From Comamonadaceae bacterium (lineage in GTDB: Bacteria; Pseudomonadota; Gammaproteobacteria; Burkholderiales; Burkholderiaceae_C), in NCBI GenBank assembly GCA_027490555.1, contig JAIXXW010000388.1:1-5661 (forward strand): 5,661 bases of DNA, given 5' to 3'. Below are positions 1-5,661 of the stretch, one piece after another. The notes beneath the pieces are model-generated. The model was not told the origin of the DNA and made no database searches. It was given only the letters and a program-made list of their open reading frames with translations. Each line of letters starts with the position of its first letter. Position 1 is the stretch's first letter. A program made the position numbers and the translations under genes.

Positions 1-602
1 ACCCAGGTGCCGGTGCTGCGGCAGTGCGCCAGGATCTCGGCCTGCTCGGCGCGGCTGAGCGTCCAGCCGGTGGGGTTGTTGGGCGAGTTGACGATCAGCA
101 TCCGCGTGGCGGGCGTGATAGCCGCCTTGAGCGCGGCCATGTCGAGCTGCCATTGACCATCCACCGGACGCAGCGACACGCACTTCAGGCGCGCCCCCAT
201 GACCTGCGCCTGCGCCGTCAGGTTGGGCCACACCGGCGTCACCGCGACCACCTCGTCGCCCGCATCGACCAGGGCTTGCGCGGCCAACATCAAGGCGTTC
301 ACGCCCCCCGAAGTGATGGCCAGGCGCTCCACCCCCACCGGGCCGTGCAGGGCCGAAATGTAGTCCGACACCGCCTGGCGCAGCTCGGGCAGGCCGAGGT
401 TGTGCGCGTAAAAGGTCTCGCCCTGCTGGATCGACTCGATGGCGGCCTGGCGCACGATGTCGGGCGTGACCTCGTCGGACTCGCCAAACCAGAAGGCCAG
501 CACATCGGGCCGGCCCATGCCGGCATTGGCCACTTCGCGGATGCGCGACTCCGCCAGATCGAGCACGGTCTGGCGCATGAAGGGGGGAGTTGTGCGGTTC
601 AT
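1..602 (-). CDS. PLP-dependent aminotransferase, class I/II (N-terminal part, runs off the left edge)
   Basis: The 200 visible residues are the N-terminal half of a fold-type I, pyridoxal-phosphate-dependent aminotransferase of the AspC-like class I/II group, a cytosolic enzyme that moves amino groups between amino acids and 2-oxo acids. Seen in the translation: FGESDEVTPDIV at about 39-50 matches the family's substrate-side 'GEPDF.TP' segment; TFYAHNLGLPELRQAV at 63-78 is the usual 'Y....G...LR.A' stretch; ITSGGVNALMLA at 96-107 is the cofactor phosphate loop; Trp125 in TPVWPN occupies the position that stacks on the PLP ring; NSPNNPTGW at 172-180 is the hallmark motif, with Asn176 expected to contact the PLP O3'. 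The Schiff-base lysine lies outside the window. The family is usually about 380-400 residues, so roughly half is missing. I chose the ATG at 600-602 because homology-like sequence begins soon after it. It has no clear Shine-Dalgarno, and the frame stays open upstream with GTG codons, so the start is not certain. The substrate cannot be told from this part. It is transcribed divergently from the small exported-protein gene. Confidence 0.9.
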   Translation of the reverse strand, partial: MNRTTPPFMRQTVLDLAESRIREVANAGMGRPDVLAFWFGESDEVTPDIVRQAAIESIQQGETFYAHNLGLPELRQAVSDYISALHGPVGVERLAITSGGVNALMLAAQALVDAGDEVVAVTPVWPNLTAQAQVMGARLKCVSLRPVDGQWQLDMAALKAAITPATRMLIVNSPNNPTGWTLSRAEQAEILAHCRSTGTW

Positions 603-644
603 GGCCGCATCGTAACGCTTGCGCCGCGCCGGCCTTGTCACGCT

Positions 645-672
645 TTGCACAAGCGCTCGACAGGCCTATGAT
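645..672 (+). promoter_or_regulatory. Predicted sigma70-type promoter of the small exported-protein gene
   Basis: A -35-like TTGCAC at 645-650 and a -10-like TATGAT at 667-672 are separated by 16 bases. Each hexamer is close to the consensus (TTGACA, TATAAT), and this is an AT-richer island in very GC-rich DNA. Transcription would start near 679, giving a leader of about 23 bases that carries the Shine-Dalgarno of the gene starting at 702. The prediction is by eye only. The element lies within the 99-base divergent gap and could also affect the aminotransferase on the other strand. Confidence 0.5.
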
Positions 673-689
673 GGTCTGCACAAACACAC

Positions 690-697
690 AGGGAGGA
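690..697 (+). promoter_or_regulatory. Strong Shine-Dalgarno for the small exported-protein gene
   Basis: AGGGAGGA is strongly complementary to the 3' end of 16S rRNA. Its GGAGG core at 692-696 ends five bases before the ATG at 702. It decides the start in favour of 702 over the in-frame ATG three codons downstream at 711, which would be spaced too far away. It is also the best argument that this small frame is a real gene. Confidence 0.75.
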
Positions 698-701
698 CAC
701 G

Positions 702-974
702 ATGGTAACCATGCAAGGGGCCAGCGCCCTGCTTGGCGCGGCCGTGCTTGCCGGGCTGCTGGCGACCGCAGCACCGGCCCGGGCGGTGGAGACCTTCACC
801 GCCACCACCGGCGCAGACAAATCGGCTGCGGGCAAAAAGTCCAAATCGGGCAAAGCACCCAAACCGGCCAGCGACAAGGGCTCTGCAGAGAACAAGGCCG
901 AGCGCGACAGGCGCTTGCAGCGCGAATGCCGGGGGCGGCCCAACGCGGGCGCCTGCGAGGGCTATGCCAGTTAG
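702..974 (+). CDS. Small predicted exported protein, basic, with two C-terminal cysteines (function unknown)
   Basis: I do not recognise a named family for this 90-residue protein. Residues 1-28 look like a Sec signal peptide: a hydrophobic Ala/Leu/Gly-rich core at about 6-24, followed by PARA at 25-28, a good signal peptidase I site (A-R-A, then V29). The n-region is odd because it has no Lys or Arg. The predicted mature part is about 62 residues. It is low-complexity and lysine-rich at about 38-66 (KKSKSGK and similar), then more structured and charged at 67-90 (ERDRRLQREC..., C-terminus GACEGYAS). Cys76 and Cys85 could form a disulfide in the periplasm. I count 14 Lys/Arg against 8 Asp/Glu in the mature part, so it is basic. 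A strong Shine-Dalgarno and a plausible promoter precede it, which supports real expression. Its TAG stop at 972-974 interlocks with the TAA of recD (complement of 971-973), so the two genes converge with a 4-base overlap and no separate terminator. No link with RecBCD is implied by this tail-to-tail arrangement. The signal peptide and export are inferred from sequence pattern only. Confidence 0.75.
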   Translation: MVTMQGASALLGAAVLAGLLATAAPARAVETFTATTGADKSAAGKKSKSGKAPKPASDKGSAENKAERDRRLQRECRGRPNAGACEGYAS

Positions 975-3037
975 CGCCACCACCCACGCAAGCCGCTGGC
1001 ACGCACGCTGGGTCGGGCCATGGCCGCCTGGAACAAACCGGCCTGCCCTTCGACCAGCGTGAACTGCTCGCGGGCGCGGGTGATGCCGGTGTAGACCAGC
1101 TCACGCGTGAGCACCTCGGCCGAACCCGGCGGCAACACCAGCACGGTGTGCGCAAACTCCGATCCCTGGCTTTTGTGCACCGTCATGGCAAAGGCTGTTT
1201 CGGCATGGGCCAGGCGCGAGACCCGGACCGAACGCAGCTGCTCGCCATCCATGAACCAGGCCTTGAGCACGCCCTGGGGGCAAGGCAGGACCAAGCCCAC
1301 ATCGCCATTGAACACCCCGAGCTGCGGATCGTTGCGCGTGACCATCACCGGGCGGCCGACAAACCACTCGCCCGCGACCCGGAGCAGCCCCTGGTCGGCC
1401 AGTGCTTTTTGCACAGCGGCATTGAGCCCCTGGGTGCCCCACTCGCCCTGGTGCACCGCGCACAAAATCCGAAAACCCTCGAAGGACTGCAGCACCGCCC
1501 GCACCCAGTCGGCATGCGCCTCGCCTCCTGGCCCAGCCGGGCCCGCTTGCACCAGGCGCAGGCTGTCGGCATAAGAAGGCAGGCCTGTGCTGCCCAGCGC
1601 CAGCGCACACACCGCCTGGGGTGTGGCCGGTTGCAGCGCCTGCAAAGCCCCGTCGGCCGAGGCCTGCAGCGCGGCGTGGGCCCCGGCCACATCGCCGCGG
1701 TTGACGGCCAGCGCCAACTGGCCGATGGCGCCTTGGAAGCGGCGGCTTTGGCGCAGCATCACCGTCTGCTGGGCCAGCACAGGGGCCGCCGCCTCGCCAC
1801 CCAGCGGGTCGGCCAGGCAAGCGGCGGGCAAGGCCTGCCCGGTGAGGGCCTGCACATGCTGTGCGGTACGGGCGCTGTAGCGGCCAGCGGCCGCGTCGCG
1901 GCACAGGTCGCCCAACACCGCCCCGGCCTCGACCGAGGCCAGCTGGTCCTTGTCGCCCAGCAAGACCAGGCGCGCGCTGGGGGGCAGGGCCTGCAGCAAG
2001 GCGTCCATCATTTCCAGATGCACCATCGAAGCTTCGTCCACGATCAGCACATCGACATCGAGCAAATTGGCCGCATGGTGGCGAAACTGGCGCGCGTCGG
2101 GCCGGGCCCCCAGCAGTGCATGCAAGGTGCGCGCCGGGCCCATGCGGGCGACCAGCTCGCTCAGGTTCAGGCCGCTGTCGGCGGGCACCTGTTGCACCAG
2201 ACCGCTCAGGGCCTGGTCAATCGATTGCTTCAGGCGCGCCGCCGCCTTGCCGGTGGGCGCGGCCAGCGCCACGCGCAACGGGCTGCCCCCGGGGTGCAAG
2301 GCCAGCAACAGCGCCAGCAGGCGTGCGGCGGTGTAGGTCTTGCCGGTGCCCGGACCGCCGGTGATGACCGACAGGCGCGACCGCAAGGCCACGGCGCAGG
2401 CCAGCTTTTGCCAGTCTGGCTCGGCGGCCGTGGACGAAGCCTGCCCGAAAAAGCGGTCCAGCCAGAGCCGGGCCTGCGCCTCGGGAACGTCCAGCGGATC
2501 GCTGGCGCGCTGCAGCAAACCCTGGGCCACCCGCTGCTCATAGCCGGCATAGCGGCGCAGGTACAACAGGGGCGCAGCCGCCTCGCCGCCCAGCACCAGG
2601 GGCTGACCCCGGTCGGGTGCGTCGCTGGGGCGCACGCAGGCGCCCGACAAAGCGGCCTGCCAGTCCGCCAGCGTGGCGGGCAAATGCGCCCACAGCGCAT
2701 GCACGCCGTGCGGTCCGTCCAGCGCCGCACCGGCACTGCCCCACAGGGCCGCCGGCGGCGCGCACAGATCGCTCACGGGCAGGCAGGTGTGGCCCCGCCC
2801 TTCCATGTGGGCCAAAAGCGCTGCCGCCACCAGCAGCGCCGGGTGGGCCTGGGCATCGAGCCGCAGCAGTTGCGCCGCCAAGGCGCTGTCGATGTGGCGC
2901 AGCAGGCCTTGCTCGGTCCACAGGCGCAGCCACTGCAGGGTTTGCTGGGCGCTCAAGCCCTGCGCAGCGGTGTCCTGCAGCCAATCCATCTGAGTGCCGG
3001 GCACGCTGGCCGTTCGGGGCGTTTTGCGCAGGCTCAT
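971..3037 (-). CDS. recD: RecD, alpha subunit of exonuclease V (RecBCD), 5'-3' DNA helicase
   Basis: This 688-residue SF1B helicase is the RecD subunit of RecBCD. It moves 5'-3' on one strand of a broken duplex while RecB moves 3'-5' on the other, and in known systems it is needed for processivity and Chi control. Residues 1 to about 205 form the N-terminal region that contacts RecC in the E. coli enzyme. The motor follows: Walker A GGPGTGKT at 227-234; motif Ia AAPTGKAAARL at 259-269; Walker B IVDEASM at 332-338; motif III LLGDKDQLASVEAG at 359-372; motif IV-type LRQSRRF at 428-434; the SH3-like segment with TRNDPQLGVFNGDVG at 567-581; motif V TVHKSQGSEF at 619-628; motif VI LVYTGITRAREQ at 647-658. 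All key residues are present, so an active ATPase is expected. Length is modestly above E. coli RecD (608). The ATG at 3035-3037 overlaps the recB TGA in an ATGA, and an SD-like AAGGTG precedes it, which fixes the start. The Walker A and the N-terminal region distinguish it from the RecD2 family only in part; the adjacent recB settles the assignment. Confidence 0.97.
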   Translation of the reverse strand: MSLRKTPRTASVPGTQMDWLQDTAAQGLSAQQTLQWLRLWTEQGLLRHIDSALAAQLLRLDAQAHPALLVAAALLAHMEGRGHTCLPVSDLCAPPAALWGSAGAALDGPHGVHALWAHLPATLADWQAALSGACVRPSDAPDRGQPLVLGGEAAAPLLYLRRYAGYEQRVAQGLLQRASDPLDVPEAQARLWLDRFFGQASSTAAEPDWQKLACAVALRSRLSVITGGPGTGKTYTAARLLALLLALHPGGSPLRVALAAPTGKAAARLKQSIDQALSGLVQQVPADSGLNLSELVARMGPARTLHALLGARPDARQFRHHAANLLDVDVLIVDEASMVHLEMMDALLQALPPSARLVLLGDKDQLASVEAGAVLGDLCRDAAAGRYSARTAQHVQALTGQALPAACLADPLGGEAAAPVLAQQTVMLRQSRRFQGAIGQLALAVNRGDVAGAHAALQASADGALQALQPATPQAVCALALGSTGLPSYADSLRLVQAGPAGPGGEAHADWVRAVLQSFEGFRILCAVHQGEWGTQGLNAAVQKALADQGLLRVAGEWFVGRPVMVTRNDPQLGVFNGDVGLVLPCPQGVLKAWFMDGEQLRSVRVSRLAHAETAFAMTVHKSQGSEFAHTVLVLPPGSAEVLTRELVYTGITRAREQFTLVEGQAGLFQAAMARPSVRASGLRGWWR

Positions 3038-5661
3038 GGGCTCACCTTGGCGTTGAGCATGGCGTCCAGGCCGTCGAGCAGGGGCAGCGGCGCAGGCAGG
3101 GTGCAGCAGCCGCCCGCAGGCCCGTCGATGCCGCGCAGGAACAGGTACACCGCCCCGCCGAGCTGCCGTGCCGGGTCATAAGCCCTGCCCAGCCGCGAAC
3201 GCAGCAAACGGTGCAGGGCCAGCATGTACAGCGCCGCCTGCACCTCGTAGCGGTGTTGGGCCATGGCCCGGTCCAGCGCCTGGGCACTGTAGGCCGCGTC
3301 GTCCGCGCCCAAATGGTTGGATTTGTAGTCCAGCACCCAATAGCGGCCCTGGTGCTCGAACACCAGATCGGCAAAGCCCATCAGCATGCCGTGCAGCTGC
3401 GCATCGGGCAGCTGCGGGCGGTCCACGCCGGGCAAGAGGTGCTGCTGGCACAGCGCATCCACCTCGCGCGCATGCAGCCGCTCGGCCGGCAGCCAAAACT
3501 CCATCTCGGGCAGGCAGACTTCGAGCGCGTTCAGCGCTGCGCTGGGCCCGTGCAGGGGCTGGGCGACCACGCGGCTGAGCCACTGCACCACCTCCTCGGC
3601 CTGGGCCTGGTAGCCGGCCCCTTCGCAGCGTTGGCGCAGGCGCTCGGCCTTGGCCGTATCCAGCGCAAAGCGGTCGGCGGCCAACCACTCGAGCTGGTCG
3701 TGCAAAAAATTGCCGGCCGTGGGCCCTTTGGCAAAGCGGTGCCAGGGCGCGGCTGCGCCGGCCGGCTCGGGTGCCGCAAGCCCGCCCGGCTCGGTGTCGG
3801 GGGGTTCGTCGTCGGCCGGGCGCGGCGTGGCTGCGTGCTGCCAAGGCTGGGCAGACAAGTCGCGCGCCAGGCGCGAAAAACTCGCGATGGTCCAGGACTT
3901 GTCGATGCGGGCGGTGCAGATCAGGGCTTCGCGCAATGGGCGGGTTTGCGGGGGCCGCTGCCAGGCGGTGAGTGGCGCTGGGTCGGTGGCGCTGACCAGC
4001 ACCACATCCAAGGCTTGGCCTTGATCATCTTTCTGCAAGGCTTGCAGCAGCGGCAGCCAATCTTGGGCCTGCGTCGCTTTGTGGCCATCCAACAAATGGC
4101 CTGCAGCGCTGTCGTGGTTGACGCAAGTGTTGCCATTGCGGCGGTTCACCGCACTCCAGCCCACCCACAGCGCGTGCTGGGCCCGTGTCAGGGCCACGTA
4201 CCACAGGCGCAGGTCTTCGCGCAGGCGCTCCTGGTCTGCAACCTGGGCCTCGTCCTTGTCAAAGTCCAGGGTCCAGCGGCGTTCGCCCGTGCCCAGATCC
4301 TGCGCCAAGACGCGGGTCTTGTGGGGCCCCTTGACGCGGTGGCTGTGCGCAAAGGGCAGACACACCACCGGGTACTCCAGCCCCTTGCTGGCGTGGATGG
4401 TGATGACCTTGACCAGGTCGTCGTCGCTCTCGAGCCGCACGGTCTGCTCTTCGCTGTCGCCAGCCCCGCCGGCTTGGACTTCTTCGATCTGCTGGGCCAG
4501 CCAGCGGATCAGGGCCTGCGCGCCATCGATCTGGCCACTGGCGGTCTGCAGCAGTTCGGCCAGGTGCAGCACATTGGTCAGGCGCCGCTCCCCTTCGGGC
4601 TCGCCGCGCCAGCGGCCGGCCAGGTGCAGCAGGTGCAGCGACTGGCGCAGCATGGCCAGCACGCCCTGACTCAGCCAGACCTGGCGCAGTTCGCGCATCT
4701 GCTCGGCCAGCGGCTCCAGCAGCTCATCCTGGGTGGACAGCGCGTGCAGTTCGGCCAAGGACAGGCCCACCGTGCGCGTGCCCAGCGCAGCGCGCACCCG
4801 ACGCATGTCCTGCGGTTCGGCCACGCCGCGCAGCCACAGGCACAGGTCGCGCGCCTCGTCGCTGGCAAACACCGACTCGCGGTCCGACAAAAACACCGAG
4901 GCCACACCCCGCACGCGCAAGGCATGCCGCACCGCGTCGGCCTCCTTGCGGGTGCGCACCAGCACCGCGATGTGTTTGGCCTGCAAGGCTTGGGGGCTGG
5001 CAGTGGGGTGCACGAAGCGGGCCTGAGGGTGGTTCAGCCAGGCCACGATTTGCTCGGCGCACAGGGCCGACAGGTGGGTTTGGGCATCGCGCGTGCTGCG
5101 CAACTTCGCGTCATGCACCAGCGTGAGTGCGGGCACCTGTCCACCGCCGATGTGCAAGGCTTCTTCGCGGCCCGCCGCGTCCACCGCCTGAAACGGCAAG
5201 GGGTTGTCCTGGCCTTGCGCGTAGCCGAAGGCGTTGGGCTTGATCTGGAACCAGCGGTTGACCACCGCAACCAGCGCCTGGGTCGAGCGGCGGTTGGTGC
5301 CCAGCACATGGTGGCGGCCTGCGGTGGCCAGACGGGCACGCAGGTAACTCTGGATGTCGGCCCCCCGAAAACCATAGATCGACTGCTTGGGGTCACCGAT
5401 CAGCAGCAGCGCGGTGTCCTGGTCGTTTTCGGCCGTGCGGTAAATGCGGTCGAAGATGCGCAGCTGCAGCGGCGAGGTGTCCTGGAATTCGTCGATCATG
5501 GCCACCGGGTACTGCGATCGCAGGCGCTGCGCCAGGCGCTCACCCGACTCGGGCACATGCAGCGCGGCGTCCAGGCGCTCGAGCATGTCGGAAAAACCGA
5601 ACAGCCCTTGGCGGCGCTTGAGCTCGGCCAGGCGCCGCAGCACATGGGTGCGGGCATGCAG
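3034..5661 (-). CDS. recB: RecB, beta subunit of exonuclease V (RecBCD), helicase-nuclease (N-terminus beyond the right edge)
   Basis: The frame is open to the window edge, giving 875 residues of RecB. E. coli RecB is about 1180 residues, so roughly 300-400 N-terminal residues, including Walker A, lie outside. RecB is the UvrD-like SF1A 3'-5' helicase and the only nuclease of RecBCD, and it loads RecA after Chi. In visible-fragment numbering: motif II MIDEFQDTSPLQ at 55-66; motif III LIGDPKQSIYGFRGADI at 87-103; motif IV-type GTNRRSTQALVAVVN at 121-135; motif V VITIHASKGLEYPVV at 419-433; motif VI LWYVALTRAQHALW at 486-499. A Pro/Ala/Asp/Glu-rich stretch at about 610-645 looks like the flexible tether between motor and nuclease. 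The RecB-type nuclease follows: GNFLHDQLEWL at 650-660 with the metal-binding-type His654, then MGFADLVFEHQGRYWVLDYKSN at about 761-782 with Asp765, Asp778 and Lys780, matching E. coli Asp1067, Asp1080 and Lys1082. The GTG at 5641-5643 is an internal codon, not the start. It overlaps recD by four bases; recC is expected upstream but not seen. AddA is the main alternative, but the adjacent recD and this nuclease sequence favour RecB. Confidence 0.97.
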   Translation of the reverse strand: MHARTHVLRRLAELKRRQGLFGFSDMLERLDAALHVPESGERLAQRLRSQYPVAMIDEFQDTSPLQLRIFDRIYRTAENDQDTALLLIGDPKQSIYGFRGADIQSYLRARLATAGRHHVLGTNRRSTQALVAVVNRWFQIKPNAFGYAQGQDNPLPFQAVDAAGREEALHIGGGQVPALTLVHDAKLRSTRDAQTHLSALCAEQIVAWLNHPQARFVHPTASPQALQAKHIAVLVRTRKEADAVRHALRVRGVASVFLSDRESVFASDEARDLCLWLRGVAEPQDMRRVRAALGTRTVGLSLAELHALSTQDELLEPLAEQMRELRQVWLSQGVLAMLRQSLHLLHLAGRWRGEPEGERRLTNVLHLAELLQTASGQIDGAQALIRWLAQQIEEVQAGGAGDSEEQTVRLESDDDLVKVITIHASKGLEYPVVCLPFAHSHRVKGPHKTRVLAQDLGTGERRWTLDFDKDEAQVADQERLREDLRLWYVALTRAQHALWVGWSAVNRRNGNTCVNHDSAAGHLLDGHKATQAQDWLPLLQALQKDDQGQALDVVLVSATDPAPLTAWQRPPQTRPLREALICTARIDKSWTIASFSRLARDLSAQPWQHAATPRPADDEPPDTEPGGLAAPEPAGAAAPWHRFAKGPTAGNFLHDQLEWLAADRFALDTAKAERLRQRCEGAGYQAQAEEVVQWLSRVVAQPLHGPSAALNALEVCLPEMEFWLPAERLHAREVDALCQQHLLPGVDRPQLPDAQLHGMLMGFADLVFEHQGRYWVLDYKSNHLGADDAAYSAQALDRAMAQHRYEVQAALYMLALHRLLRSRLGRAYDPARQLGGAVYLFLRGIDGPAGGCCTLPAPLPLLDGLDAMLNAKVSP
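3043..3048 (-). promoter_or_regulatory. Shine-Dalgarno of recD inside the recB 3' end
   Basis: On the minus strand AAGGTG lies five bases before the recD ATG, within the last recB codons (Ala-Lys-Val-Ser-Pro-stop). With the ATGA stop/start overlap at 3034-3037 it points to translational coupling: ribosomes ending recB can restart on recD. This arrangement would help keep subunit amounts in step. The role is inferred from the layout. Confidence 0.55.

Noticed and set aside
24..671. A 215-codon plus-strand open frame opposite the aminotransferase
   Set aside because: It shares codon boundaries with the aminotransferase on the other strand and has the same Arg/His/Gly-rich shadow composition; the minus strand carries clear PLP-enzyme motifs.
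949..999. Possible hairpins near the recD/small gene junction (GGCGC/GCGCC; TGCCAG/CTGGCA)
   Set aside because: The stems are only five or six pairs with long loops of about 20-26 bases and no T-run on either strand, so I do not call a terminator.
590..3181. An 863-codon plus-strand open frame running opposite recD, from inside the aminotransferase into recB
   Set aside because: Its codon boundaries coincide with those of recD on the opposite strand, so its stops would require TTA, CTA or TCA codons in recD, which GC-rich genes avoid. The translation is Gln/Arg/Gly/His-rich with no recognisable domain, and recD has complete helicase motifs. It is a composition artefact.
4561..4640. Repeated CAGGTGCAGC units (one copy near 4561, two in tandem near 4621)
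   Set aside because: They encode Leu-His-Leu runs within the RecB helicase region in frame, and are explained by biased codon use in leucine-rich helices.
3168..5062. Several 66-222 codon open frames on both strands within recB
   Set aside because: All lie inside the intact RecB reading frame, have Arg/Ala/Pro/Cys-rich translations and show no start signals or domains.
5641..5643. GTG as the start of recB
   Set aside because: The frame remains open for six more codons to the window edge, and the protein lacks Walker A and the N-terminal motor half, so this is an internal codon of a gene cut by the window rather than a true truncation.

Overview
The window is GC-rich, densely packed bacterial chromosomal DNA (about two-thirds GC by eye). 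Codons are strongly biased to G or C at third positions, and coding space is nearly continuous. The RecB and RecD sequences, the recB-recD order and the composition suggest a betaproteobacterium of the order Burkholderiales, plausibly Comamonadaceae. That placement is inference from general resemblance; no search was run.

Layout from left to right. Positions 1-602, minus strand: the N-terminal 200 residues of a fold-type I PLP-dependent aminotransferase (class I/II), cut by the left edge of the window. Positions 603-701: a 99-base divergent intergenic gap with a believable sigma70-type promoter and a strong Shine-Dalgarno for the next gene. Positions 702-974, plus strand: a small predicted exported protein, basic, with two C-terminal cysteines and no recognised family. 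Positions 971-3037, minus strand: complete recD. Positions 3034-5661, minus strand: recB, complete at its C-terminus but missing its N-terminus because it runs off the right edge.

recB and recD are joined by a 4-base ATGA overlap and are surely co-transcribed and translationally coupled. They encode two of the three subunits of RecBCD (exonuclease V), which resects double-strand breaks and loads RecA. RecB supplies the 3'-5' helicase and the nuclease; RecD supplies the 5'-3' helicase. recC is expected upstream, beyond position 5661, but is not visible. All helicase motifs that fall inside the window and the nuclease catalytic residues are intact, so this looks like a functional housekeeping locus.

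I see no mobile element, CRISPR array, RNA gene or defence cassette, and no convincing new system. The least explained item is the small secreted protein, whose stop codon interlocks with that of recD. The long plus-strand open frames opposite recD, recB and the aminotransferase are composition artefacts.
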